Source of the DNA: Cephalopachus bancanus
Taxonomy: Eukaryota > Chordata > Mammalia > Primates > Tarsiidae
Assembly (NCBI GenBank): GCA_027257055.1
Contig: JAPVLO010000954.1
Coordinates: 186,001-250,000 of the forward strand
DNA length: 64,000 nt
Direction: 5' to 3'
Shown: one piece after another, positions 11,525-23,074 of the stretch
How the letters are laid out: every line of letters starts with the position of its first letter
Numbering within the stretch: the stretch's first letter is position 1
The notes under the pieces: generated by a model
What the model saw: the letters and a program-made list of their open reading frames with translations, nothing else
What the model was told of the DNA's origin: nothing
The model's database searches: none
Program-made: the position numbers and the translations under genes

Positions 11525-14321
11525 CTCAATTGCATGTATTACAGCTTTCCTTTATTTATTTAATTAGCTATTTTAACTATTTTAAAAATGTGGGGTTAAA
11601 TTCAGAGTTAGATATACGTGCATTGATTATGCAGTGTCCCTGGTTGATGAGGTATGCCGTTCACTTCCTTAGCAGTATGCCTCCACTGCCAATCTCACTC
11701 CTCCCCCTAAACAGTTTTCCATGACTGACAATCACTTTCGTACAGCACTATAAGTGATCAAGTTCAGTTCATGAGTGAGAACATATGGAACTCTGTACTT
11801 TGATTCTGTGATAAATCACTGAAAATGACCTACAACATATCCATTAAACGTTCTGCAATAAACTTTTTATGTGTCCTTTTTTATGGCTGCATAATATCCC
11901 GCAGTCTATATACCACATTTCTTTTATCCATTCCTGTTTGATGGGAAACAGTGTTGGTACCATGTTTTTTTCAATTGTGATGAGAGCTGCAAGAAACATA
12001 TGTGTGCAGGTATATTTTCAGAAAGATGACTTGAGTTCCTCCGGGTATATTTTCTACAGGGGAATTAGTGAGTCACATGGTAGGTCAATATCTTGTCCTT
12101 TAGAAACCACCACATACTTTTTCAAACACATTGCTCTACTTTTTTAGGCCACTTGCAGTATAGAAGTATTTATATTTTCCCAAATCCTTACCAGACTCGA
12201 TTATTGTTTGTTTTTTCAATGATGGCCACTCTTACAGGGGGTATGTGGTATTTCAAAGTGGATTCATTTGCATTTCTTTGATGATGAGTGAGGCTGAGCA
12301 ATTTTCATGTGTTTGCTCGCTGCCCGTATCTCTTCTTATGAAAAGTGTCCAATCACGTATTTTGCACACTTTTCAAAGGGAAATTTTGTCTGATGGTTTC
12401 TTTTGTTTTGCAGAAGTATATTAATTTGATGAGGTCTCACTTATCTAACTTACTCCTTAAGGCATGGGTATTTAGGGCTCTGAAGAGGAATTAGTTTTCG
12501 GTTCCAGTGTCCCTAATGGTGTCTCTTGCGTTTTGTAAGATTATTATAATTTGGTGTTTTACGTTTAGGTCTATGATCCATTTAGAGTTAATCTGTATGG
12601 TGATAGATATGGGTCCTGTTTCAATCTTGTGCATGTTGTCAGTCTTTTCCCAGCACCATTTACTGAATATGTTTTCCATTAACGAGTGTGTCTTGGAGGT
12701 TTTTACAAAGATGATTTGGTTTAGATTTTGAGGATTTCATTCTCTGTGCTGATCCATTGGCCTATGGACCTATTCCTGTACCAATACTAGGCTGTGTTGA
12801 TTACTGCAAACATATAGTAAAGTTTGTAGTGTGGAACTGCGATAGCTACTGCTTTGTTTATTTTGATAAGATTATTTTGCCTATTCGAGATTGTTTATGG
12901 TTTCTTATGAATTTTGTATTGCAATTTCCAGGTCTGAGAAGAATGATGTTAACTTAATGGTTATTTCATTGAATCTGTAGATTGACTAAAAGGCTAATTT
13001 TTTGCATTAAAAAAGGTTAGCAAAGTCACAGAAACAAGCATGTCAAATTGTCATTGATGACATCAGCCTCAGAACTTTGACATCATAATGGGAGGGATCT
13101 TGACTCCTGAACAATCCTTAGCCTTCAAGCACTTGTGCACAGTGTTCTGCCAAATACGGTAGACATGGTGGATTTCATTCCCAAGAAGTGAAGATAACCA
13201 TGTGTTCACACCTATCCAAACATTTCTCCAGGGATAATTGATCAATCAAGAATCCTCTAAACGAGGCAGTCTTTTTTTTTTTTTTTTGAGCAGTGTTTAT
13301 TGAGAAGACAGAGAAACTCCCAAATTGGAAGAAGTCCTATGGGGGTTACCCAAGAGGTAGTGTTTTATTATTATGGTCACAGAGTACTGTTGAGGCTTCC
13401 ATGTAGCTCAACCAAATAACATTTTAGAACTTTCTTTGTTTAGTAGCTTTTGGATGTTTTGAGTATTGTGTAACAGGCTTTGAGCAGTTTTTCCTACAGG
13501 ATTTGAACATTGCTTTTGCTAAGATCATAATCACTTTTCCAGAATTTTCAATTATCTAAATTTTTATACTAATGCAGAGCCAAATACTTACTACTTTGCA
13601 CATCTCCATGTTATTTTGGATAATATATATTGGCCTCCAAATTCTCTTTTTTCTGTGTCTCATTGTAAATACTTGGTGATTAAAAGTGTCAGAATAATCG
13701 AGCAATTTGTTGCAGACTACAGCATTATGTCTTAGGTAGAGAAAATACTCGGGTGTTCAATGGAAATATTCTTTTAAAAATATAAATTGGGTTAAAACAA
13801 ATGAAATGTGATTTTATATTTCCTTCAAATATATAAGGGAACATTTTCTCTAAGGATTGCACATCTGTAATATTTAATCAAAATTAACAAGCAGAAAATA
13901 CAGAGTGCACCAAGAAAATGTACACAAATTGTAATAATGAAAAAAGCTATTTTAAATCACGATACTGTATTGTTTTCTAAAATTTTTAAGATTGATTATG
14001 CATTCTGCCATCTGAACAGCACTTAGGTACACTAAATCTCAAGGTTCAGTTTTCTAAGAATGATATAGGCCTGGAACCTTAACAAGTTTCAATTTAGGCA
14101 GAATAAAACATTCAGAATTTATGTGAGACACACTGCAGTTGTCAGTTTTGAAGGCAGATTTATACCATGTATTCCAACGTATTAAAGGGAAAAGAAGTTA
14201 TCATTAGAGTATAATACAATTCTTAAAAAATCAATCCCTGCATAAAGAACATTTCTAGGCCCAACCCTGAATTGTAAACATTTTTAAAGTTAAAAAATAT
14301 AAAACAGAATAAACAAAAAAA
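11525..14321 (+). repeat. Array unit 3 (type A, with internal deletion)
   Basis: At 2797 bp this is the shortest uninterrupted unit. The relic L1 lacks about 150 bp at 12390, where text present in other units between two ctgat words is missing. That fits a microhomology-mediated or slippage deletion. The SINE site is empty and the downstream markers are type A (cataatcac, atgcagagcc). Confidence 0.9.
11548..12986 (-). mobile_element. Relic L1 of unit 3
   Basis: It carries the ~150-bp internal deletion at 12390. Relic frame 12491-12679 reads FSKWCWEKTDNMHKIETG on the minus strand. Confidence 0.85.
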
Positions 14322-14345
14322 GTCAGTTGCATGTTTTACAGCTTT

Positions 14346-15320
14346 CATTTATTTATTTATTTATTTATTTTAATTTTTTTAAATGTAGGGTACAATTCAG
14401 AGTTAGATATACAAACGTTAATTATGCGTGGTCCCTGGTTGATGAAGTATGCCCCTCTTTTCCTTAGCAGTATCCCACCACTGCCAATCTCACCCCTCTC
14501 CCTAAACAGTTTTCCACTGTGCCAATCACTTCCTTACAGCACTATGAGTGATCAAGTTCAGTTCATGAGTAGGAACATATGGAACTCTGTTCTTTGTTTC
14601 TGTGATAAATCACTGAAAATGGCCTACCTCATATCCGTCAATCGTTCTGCAAAATTCTTCTATCTGTTGTTTTTATGGCTACATAATAATCTACTGAGTA
14701 TATTCCACATTTATTTTATCCTTTCCAGCTTTTATGGGCAACATGGTTCGAAACATGTTTTTGGCAGTTGTTATTAGAGCTGCAAAAAACATACTGGTGC
14801 AGGTATCTGTTCGGTAAAATGATTTGAGTTCATCCAGGTATATTCTCAACAGGGCAATTACTGAGTCACATGGTAGGTCAATATCTTGTCCCTTTACAAT
14901 CCACCACACCGTTTTCCAAAGATACTGCTCTACTTTTCAGTTCACATGCAGTGTAGAAGCATTTATTTCTTCCCAAATCCTTACCTGCATCTGTTATTGT
15001 TTGTTTTATTAATGGTGGCCAGTCTTACAGGGGGTATGCAGGATTTCAGAGTGGTTTCATTTGCATTTCTTTTATTATGAGTGAAGCTGAGCAATTTTCA
15101 TGTGTTTGCTGGCTGCCCGTATCTCTTTTTATGAAAAGTGTCCAATCACGTATTTTGCACGCTTTTCTAAGGGAAAGTTTTTCTGATTTTTCGGAGTGTT
15201 AGAGTTTATTGTAGATCCTAGATGTTATGCCTTTTTACAAATATATAGTTGGAGAATCGTGTTCCCTATTCTGATGGCTGTATCCCTACTCTTCTGATTG
15301 TTTCTTTTGTTTTGCAGAAG
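14346..15320 (-). mobile_element. Relic L1 of unit 4 (truncated)
   Basis: Only the 3' UTR and the distal ORF2 part survive. It stops at tttgcagaag, where the younger antisense L1 begins. Relic frame 14691-14909 keeps LLRIYLDELKSFYRTDTC. Confidence 0.85.
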
Positions 15321-15540
15321 TTTTTTTTTAATTTTTTTTAATTTTTTATTATGAAGTTGTGGGCACAGTCAAGGGTTAGGTATACAATTGAGTTTCATTC
15401 AGGCACCCTGTTGATATGGGGTGTTTCCCCATTCCCAGACAGATATTTGCTACTGTTAATCCCTTCTCCCTCTCCCCACCATAGTTTCCCAGTACTGTCA
15501 GTCATTTTCGTATAGTATTGCATTGGATGTTTAAGGTCCA

Positions 15541-18500
15541 TTATATGAGTGAGAATATGTAATACTCGGATCTTTGTTTCTGTGAGAAATCACTCAGTAT
15601 TATAGACTCTATTTCCATCCAGGTTGCCATGAAATTCATGATGTTGTTCTTTTTTATGGCTGCCTAGTATTCCATCGTGTATATGTACCACATTGTTTTA
15701 ATCCAGTCCTCTTTTGACGGGCAGCATGGTTGTTTCCAGGTTCTTGCTATTGTGAACAACGCTGCGATAAACAGGCGTGTGCAGGTATCTTTTTAATAAA
15801 GTGATTTGTGTTCTTCAGGATATATTCCCACTAGGGGGATTACGGGGTCATATGGGAGGTTGGTATTTAGAGCTTTTAGGAATTGCCACACTGCTTTCCA
15901 CAGAGGTTGCACTAGTTTACACTCCCACCAACAGTGTAGAAGTGTTCCCTTTTTGCCACGCCCTCTCCAGCAGCTGTTATTTTTTGACTTGTTGATAATT
16001 GCCATTCTGACTCGGGTCAGGTGGTATCTCAGTGCGGTTTTGATTTATATCTCCTGGATAATTGGTCAGGTTGAACATTTCTTCATGTGTTTGTTGACTG
16101 CTCGGATGTCATCCTTTGTGAAGTGTGTGTTCATATCTTTTGCCCATTTTATAATGGGGTTGTTTGTTTTTTTCTTTTCAGCACATTTTAGTTCCTTGTA
16201 GAGCCAGGATGTTAAGCCTTTGTCAGATCTGGTGTTTGCAAACACTTTTTCTCAGTCTGTCGGATGTCTCCCTGCTCTCTTCATGGTTTCTTTGGCTTTG
16301 CATAAGCTTGTCAGTTTAATAAGGTCCCACTTGTCTATCTTCTCTCTTATGAGCTGTGGGTTTCAGGTTTTGTTCAGGAATTGGATGCCAGTTCCGATTT
16401 CCATGAGGGAATTTCCTTCATTTTCTAAGATTCTTATGGTTTGAGGTTTTACATTTAGGTCTATGATCCATTTGAAGTTAACCTTTGTGCATGGGGATTG
16501 ATAGGGGTCCTGTTTCAATCTTCTGCATGTGGTCAGCCAGTTTTCCTAGCACCATTTACTAAATAGGTTCTCCTCTCCCGAGTGGTAGGTGGTGGAGGCT
16601 TTGTCGAAGATGAGTTGGTTGAGAAATTGAGGTTTTGCTTCTGGAATCTCAATTCTATTCCATTGATCTATATTCCTGTTCCTATAGCAATACCAAGCTG
16701 TTTTGATGATTGTAGCTTTATAGTAAAGTTTGAAGGCTGGTAATGTGATACCACCTGCTTTGGTTTTTTTTGCTGAGGATTTTTCTGGCTATTCTTGGAC
16801 GTTTGTGTTTCCATATGAATTCCTGTGTTGTTTTTTCTAGGTCTGAGAAGAATGTTGCTGGTAATTTGGTGGGTATTGCATTGAATTTGTAGATTGCATT
16901 AGGTGAGATGGACATCTTCACAATGTTGATTCTTCCGATCCATGAGCATGGGATATTTTTCCACTTGTTTGTGTCAACTTTTATTTCTTTTATCAGTGTT
17001 TTTAGTTTTCCTTGTAAAGGTCTTTCATGTCTCTGGTTAGGAAGATGCCAAGGTATTTCATTTATTTTGTGGCTATTGTGAATGGAATTGTGTTTTTTAT
17101 TTGGGTTTCTGTTTGTTTATTATTCATGTAGAGAAATGCGATTGTCTTTTGTACATTTATTTCGTATCCTGAGACTTTGCCAAAGGCCTTTATCAGTGTA
17201 AAGAGTTTTTTGACAGATTCTCTTGGGTTTTCAAGGTACACAATCATATCATCTGCAAAGAGGGATAACTTGACTTCCTCTTTTCCTATTTGGATACACC
17301 TGATTGCCTCCTCTTCTCTGATTGCTCAAGCTAGGATTCCAATACTATGTTGAACAGGAGGGGTGACAGTGGGCATCCTTGTCTTGTTCCAGTTTTCAGG
17401 GGAAATGTTTCCAATTTTTGTCCATTTAGGAGTATGCTCACTGTGGGTTTCTCGTAGATGGTTTTTACTATTTTGAGGTATGCTCCCCGTATGCCTAGAT
17501 GTTCAAGGTTTTTTATCAAGAAGGGGTGCTGGATTTTATCAAAAGCTTTTCTGCATCTAATGATATAATTATGTGGTTTTTGTTTTGACATCAGTTGACA
17601 TATTTAATTACATTTATGGTTTTACGAATGTTGAACCAGCCTTGCATCCCAGGAATGAAGCCTACTTGGTCATGATGGATGATTTTTGAGATGTATTGCT
17701 GAATCAGTTTTGCTAGGATCTTGTTGAGAATTTTAGCATCTATGTTCATCAAAGATATTGGCCTGTAGTTCTCTTTCTTTTTGGACCTTTCCCTGGCTTG
17801 GGTATCAATGTGATGTTGGCTTTGTAAAATGATTTCCGGAGAGTTCCATCTTTTTCAATCGCCTGGAATACCTTCAGTAGGATTGGTATCAGCTCGTCCT
17901 TAAATGTCTTGTAGAATTCTGCTGGAAAGCCATCTGGTCCAGGACTTTTTTTTGGAGAAAGTTTTCTTATTACGTAGTCGATTTCCTTGGTTGTTATTGG
18001 TTTATTAGGGTCTCAATTTCTTCTTGTTCCAACTTAGGTAGGTTGTGTGATGTCAGAAAGTCCTCCATATCCTTAAGGTTTTCAAGTTTGTTTCCATACA
18101 AGTGTATGTAGTAGTCTCTAATGATCCTTTGTATTTCTTCAGGGTCAGTTGTGACTTCATCTTTTGTGTTTCTGATTGTGCTTTTTTGGGTTTTTTTTCT
18201 CATTTTTTCTTGGTCAGTCTAGCAAGGGGACCATCGATCTTGTTTATTCTTTCCAAGAACCAGCTTTTTGTTTCATTGATTTTTTTGTATTATCTTTTTG
18301 TCTTCTATGTCCTGGATTTGGGCTTTTATTTTGGTGATCTGGATTCTTTTGCTGAAATTAGGGTTTTTGTGATCTTGCTTTTCGAGCTTCTTTAGGTGGC
18401 TTATTAGGTTATGAATATCTGTTCCTTCCATTTTCCTCATGTGTGTTTGTAGGGATATAAATTCCCCTCTTATTACAGCTTTTATGGCGTCCCATAGATT

Positions 18501-19385
18501 TTGGTAAGATGTTTTTTCATTTTCATTTGTTTCCAGGTATCTTTTGATCTCTGTTTTGATTTCATCGTTGACCCAGGAGTTGTTTAGCATCATACTGTTT
18601 AGTCTCCATGTCTTTGTGGGTTTTGGGGGGACCTTGTTGTTGTCAATGGTTATTTTTATTCCACTGAGGTCCGAGAAGGTGCGTGGTAGAATTTCTGTCC
18701 TTTTAAATTTGCTTATGCTTGATTTGTGTCCAATTGTGTGGTCGATCTTAAAATATGTTCCATGTGGTGATGAGTAGAATGTGTATTCTGTGGTCTTTGG
18801 ATGGAGTGTTCTGTAGGTATCAGTTAAGTCCATTTGGTCCAGAATCTCATTGAGGTTCCAGATCTCCTTGTCAATTTTTTGTCCTGATGAACTGTCTAGG
18901 GTTGTGAGTGGTGTATTAAAGTCCCCAGTTATGATGGTGTTAGAGTCAATGTCTTTCTTTAGTTTTTCTAGAAGTTACTTTATGAATGTTGGCGCACCTT
19001 TGTTGTGTGCATATATGTTTAGGATAGATATTTCTTGTTGATGGAGTGAACCTTTTATCACTATGTAGTGGACCTTTGTATCTTTTTAAATTTTTGATAG
19101 CTTAAATGGTATTTTGTCTGAAATTAGGATCACGACTCCTTCTTTCTTTTTTTTTTCCATTCGCCAGAAAATTTGTTTCCCATCCTCTTACTTTGAGTCT
19201 GTGTATATCCTTTCTAGTGAGATGGGTCTCTTGAAGGCAGTTATTGTTGCCTGGTGATATTTTATCCATTTTGTCATTCTATGTCTTTTCAATGGTGCGT
19301 TTAGTCCATTCACATTCAGACTAATTATTGAAATGTGAGAGTTCATCCCTATCATGGAGTTCTTATTGAGTTGTTGTTCTTCCAC
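15541..19385 (-). pseudogene. L1 ORF2 (endonuclease-reverse transcriptase), decayed
   Basis: ORF2p nicks DNA and reverse transcribes L1 RNA. The ATG at 19385 lies 58 bp after ORF1. The endonuclease N terminus is present (ISIISLNVNGLNAPLKRHR), but a frameshift near 19240 moves the QET motif out of frame, and the SDH motif reads SDL (about 18660), so a catalytic histidine is lost. RT words are visible: [19 protein letters not shown] (17350-17400) and FADD (17248-17259). The C-terminal cysteine segment has CWRGRG, with one cysteine replaced. The TAA stop is at 15541-15543. Several further frameshifts make it a dead copy. Confidence 0.9.
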
Positions 19386-19443
19386 TTGGATTTTCTTTTT
19401 ATTTTTGTCTTTCTTTTGGTTTTGGAGTTGGTTCGTTTATATT

Positions 19444-20319
19444 TTATTCTTTTCCCTGTACTCTTGTGAAGAACGTTGTTCTTTTTTCCTTTTCTTCTGT
19501 GTTTAGTACTTTCTTAAGTGTTTCATGTAGAGATGGTTTGGTGGCAGCATAAGTTCTTAGGGATTGGATATCTGGGAAAGATTTTAATTCTCCCTCACTG
19601 ATGAAGCTTAGCTTGACCGGGTAGGTTATTCTTGGTTGAAATTGTTTATCTTTTAGGACTTTGAAGCTAGGGCTCCAAGCTCTCCTAGCCTGCAGTGTTT
19701 CTGTAGATAAATCTGCTGCTATTCTGATTGGTCTTCCATAGTAGGTGATCTGGCCTTTTTCTCTTGCTGCCTTTAGGATTATTTCTTTTGTGCCTACTTT
19801 ATTTAGGCGAATTATTATGTGTCTAGGAGTTGGTCTTCTCATTTGTTGTCTTGCAGGGGTTCTCTGAATCTCTTCTGTTTAAATTTTTGCATCACTGATT
19901 AGATAAGGGAAGTTTTCTTGAATGATCTCATGGAAAGTTTGTTCCAATATGGTCTCTGTTTCTCTTTCTGCCTCAGGGAGTTTGATTACTCTTAGGTTAG
20001 GCCTCTTGAGGTAGTCACTCATCTCTTGAAGGTTTTTTTCTGTCTTTTTGAGCTTATTTTCTGTGTTTTTAAGAGTTTGAGTCATTTCTATGTTTTGGTC
20101 TTCAAGCTCTGAGATTCTTTCTTCTGCTTGGGTAATTCTGCTTTCCATGCTTATCAGTTTGTTATTTATTTCATTCACAGTATTCTTTATTACTGTTATC
20201 TCAGATATCAGCTCCTTCCTAGTTTCTTCTTGTGTCTCCTCAATTCTTTTTAATCTCTCCATTATTGTTTTGATATCCACATTTGCAGTTTGAGACCCTT
20301 CATTCTCGGGGCTTTTCAT
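19444..20319 (-). pseudogene. L1 ORF1 (RNA-binding chaperone), one premature stop
   Basis: ORF1p is the trimeric nucleic-acid chaperone of the L1 RNP. The frame is 291 codons from ATG at 20319. Residues about 15-110 are heptad-rich (coiled coil: NEINNKLISMESRITQAEER). The RRM-like domain follows (DYLKRPNLRVIKLPEAERE), then the C-terminal domain (PRHIIIRLNKV, ARREW-like ARRAWSPSF). It is in one frame throughout except for a stop at 19879-19881 between the RRM and C-terminal domains; a single C-to-T change from a glutamine codon would explain it. It is shorter than human ORF1p, mainly at the N terminus. Confidence 0.88.
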
Positions 20320-20990
20320 TGTTTGTATTCTAAAGTCAGTTTTCTCAGTGTCTGCTCTCCCAGGCGTCTGGGAGAGACCCTACTCTTCCTTTGGTTTCTC
20401 TTCATTTCTGTAGATTTTTCTCCCTCTCCCCCTTTACCCCCCCTTCTTCAATTCTGTTTTTGAGGGAAGGTGGGGTTGCTTTTATTTCTCTTCTGCAATG
20501 ACTGGTTCTTCCTTATGAGGGTCTTCTGGCTTTGTTCACTTTTCCCTCTGCTTTACAGTCTGTCTATTCAGCAGTATGTAGTCTTGGTCCCTAGATTTAA
20601 AAAGGAGTCGTATAAAGGAGGAATGTAATGGAGGAAGGGAGGTCAATAGGGAGTTAGAAAGAGAGAAGTGTGAGAGGGAAAACAGATATACATACCAACT
20701 ATCAGGTGAGAAAGAGACACAGGGCCAGGAAGAAGTGAAGAAAGACACGTAAGAAAGATTCCCTAAAGAGTACTGATAGCTACACAGAGACAGGCCAATA
20801 AAATCAAGAAACAGTGTAAGTCAGAAGGTAAACACCAAACGTGATCTAAACCAATAGTTTCAATGATAAAATCATAAGTCAAAATAAGCGATCAGACTAG
20901 AGTCACTTCTCTGATCTCCAATTCCAGCCTCTCCCTTTTGTTTTTCGTTGCAGCGTAGGGGTGGGGCTTTGTCCCCTGTTTTGCGCTGTT

Positions 20991-21407
20991 GCCTTAGGAA
21001 CTGAGGTAAAGTTTGTTGATAGGGGGGCAGGGCAATGGAAGTCTCTGCCTGGAGAATAGCAAGGTAGTTTAAGCAAATCTATTTTTCTCCACTTCTCTGG
21101 ACCCCCCGGCTTGGGGTCTCACACAGAGTGCCTCAGCCAGGGTGGGCCCAGAGTTCCAGAGCTCCAAAGCTCCAAAGGGCAGGCAGTGGGCGGCAAGAGT
21201 GGCTCTGGGCCCCCCACAGGGTACTTCAGCCAGGAATGGGATCGGTGTCTCTGAGGAGCGTGCACCCAGAGCCTCCCTGTGTCACTGTCGGCTTGGTGCC
21301 GGGTGCTGGCTGGAGACAATGCAGCCGGGGAGAGAGCCGAAAGGGGCTGTGACCCAAAACTCCCACGCACACAGTGGAATAGCAGCAGCAGGAGGTTGCA
21401 ATATCTG
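20991..21407 (-). repeat. L1-2 5' UTR monomer 1 (ORF1-proximal)
   Basis: A 417-bp repeat starting gccttaggaactgagg on the + strand. It shares gtgcctcagccagggtgggc, acagggtacttcagccagga and gagacaatgcagccgggga with the adjacent monomer. Confidence 0.88.
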
Positions 21408-21834
21408 GCCTTAGGAAATGAGGTAAAGTTTGTTGATAGGTGGACGGATCAATGGAAGTCTTTGCCTGGAGAATGGAGAATGGAGGCAGTTTAAGCAGAT
21501 CTGTTTTTTTCTGCTTGTCTGGGTCCCCTGGCTTGGGGTCTCATGCTGAGTGCCTCAGCCAGGGTGGGCCCGGAGTTCCAGAGCTCCAAAGTTCCAAAAG
21601 GCAGGTGGTGAGTGGCAAGAGTGGTGTTGGGCCCCCACAGGGTACTTCAGCCAGGAATAGGATTGGTGTCTCTGAGGGGCGGTTACCCAGAGCCTCCCTG
21701 TGTGACCAGCGGCTTGGTGCTGGATGCTGGGCTGGAGACAATGCAGCCGGGGAGCGATCTGGAGGGGGCTGGGACCAGAGACTCCCACACATGCAATAGA
21801 ACAGCAGCAGTAAGGTGGGGGGCCGCAATATCTG
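21408..21834 (-). repeat. L1-2 5' UTR monomer 2 (distal)
   Basis: A 427-bp tandem copy starting gccttaggaaatgagg and ending gcaatatctg, the same end as monomer 1. By eye it differs from monomer 1 at scattered positions, so the duplication is not very recent. Confidence 0.88.
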
Positions 21835-21981
21835 GCCCTGCATGGGATCAAAGTTCCTGGGCCTGGCACCAGCATGATTGGTGGTGGGCTGGGGGATGGG
21901 GGAAGAGAAGTAATAGCCTTTTTGGGAACTCACGTTCAGAGAATCTCACCAGTTCACCTATGCCGTCGACATCTTGTTCCT

Positions 21982-22525
21982 CAATTTATATTTTTAAAAG
22001 AATATTTGCATTGAATCTCCTAGTATTTTGTCTACTTAAGACATAATGCTGTACTCTGCAATAAAGTGTCCGATTATTCTGATACTTTTAATCAACAAGC
22101 ATTTACAATGAGGGATACAGAAAAAAGAGAATTTGGAGGCCAATATACATAATCCCAAATAACATGGAGATTTACAAAGTTGTAAGTATTTGGACTCTGC
22201 ATTAGTATAAAAATTGAGAGAATTTTCATAAAGAATTTTAACATTGTTTTTCCAAGATCAAAATCAATTTTCCAGAATTTTCAATAATCTTAATTTTTAT
22301 ACTAATGCAGAGCCCAAATACTTACTACTTTGTACATCTCCATGTTATTTTGTATTATATATATTGGCCTACAAATTCTCTTTTTTCTGTGTGCCTCATT
22401 CTGAATGCTTGGAGATTAAAATTATCAGATAAATCAGATACTTTGTTGAAGAGTACAGCATTATGTCTTGGGTAGAGAAAATACTAGGGTATTAAATGGA
22501 AATACACTTTTAAAATATAAATTGG
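21982..22525. repeat. Inverted duplication of array sequence at the L1-2 5' junction
   Basis: The left arm (21982-22220) is the reverse complement of unit sequence. It begins caatttatatttttaaaaga and includes gacataatgctgtactctgc. The right arm (about 22275-22525) is the same segment in normal orientation (gagtacagcattatgtctt). About 55 bp separates the arms, so the DNA could fold into a hairpin of about 240 bp. The left arm touches the L1 5' end directly. Confidence 0.88.
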
Positions 22526-23074
22526 GTTAAAATATAAAGGGAATGAGATTTTATGTTTCCTTCAAATATATAAGGGAACTTTTCTCTAAGGATTGGACTT
22601 CTGTAACATTTAATCAAAACTAACAAGCAGAAAATACAGAGTGCACCAAGAAAATGTACACAAACTTTAAGAATGGAAATAGCTGTATCAAATTACAATA
22701 CTGTTTTATTTTCTAAAATTTTTAAGATTGATTATGCATTCTGCCTTCTGAATAGCACTTACATACACTGAATCTCAAAGTTCATTTTTCTAAGGATGAT
22801 ATAGATCTGGAATCTCAACAAGTTTTAATTTAGGCAGAATAAAACATCCAGAATTTATGTGAGAAACAATGCAGTTGTCAATTTTGAAGGCAGAATTATA
22901 CCATGTATTCCAACGTAATAAAGGGAAAAAGAGTTATCATTGGAGTATTATACAATTCGTAAAAAATCAATCCCTGCATAATGAACATTTCTAGGCTCCA
23001 CCCTGAATTGTAACCATTTTTAAAGTAAAAAAATAGAATAAACAAATAAAGTCAGTTGCATGTTTTACAGCTGT

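Larger units (their letters stand above)
15321..21981 (-). mobile_element. Near full-length L1, antisense (L1-2)
   Basis: A 6.66-kb L1 reads right to left: GC-rich 5' UTR (about 20320-21981), ORF1 (19444-20319), ORF2 (about 15541-19385), 3' UTR and A-rich tail (poly(T) from 15321). The ORFs are broken by point lesions but order and spacing are intact. No clear target duplication is visible. The 3' side abuts tttgcagaag of the relic L1, while the 5' side abuts an inverted piece of the unit. It is a member of a different 5' UTR family from the sense L1 at 25629. Confidence 0.92.
20320..21981 (-). promoter_or_regulatory. L1-2 5' UTR, GC-rich, with tandem monomers
   Basis: This is the region upstream of ORF1, expected to contain the internal RNA polymerase II promoter of an L1. 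It is far more GC-rich than the array. It includes two tandem ~420-bp repeats (20991-21834), a unique lead-in (about 21835-21981, at the element's 5' end) and an A-rich/purine-rich stretch next to ORF1. Long overlapping open frames on both strands here follow from low stop-codon frequency and are not genes. Confidence 0.75.
14322..23050 (+). repeat. Array unit 4 (split by antisense L1, internal deletion)
   Basis: Only 14322-15320 and about 22225-23050 are unit sequence in normal order. Between them lie a 6.7-kb antisense L1 and an inverted 240-bp piece of the unit. About 1 kb expected between unit offsets ~1000 and ~2030, including the SINE site and the retrocopy, is missing. The A/B type can be judged only from the 3' part (atgcagagccc), which is A-like. 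Confidence 0.88.

Noticed and set aside
21119..22046. Several overlapping open frames of 70-144 codons on both strands in GC-rich DNA, some antisense to L1-2 and similar between the two monomers (ORF0-like idea)
   Set aside because: They lie wholly in the L1 5' UTR and its tandem monomers; low stop frequency in GC-rich DNA explains them. No recognisable domain, and no support for an antisense ORF0 beyond position.
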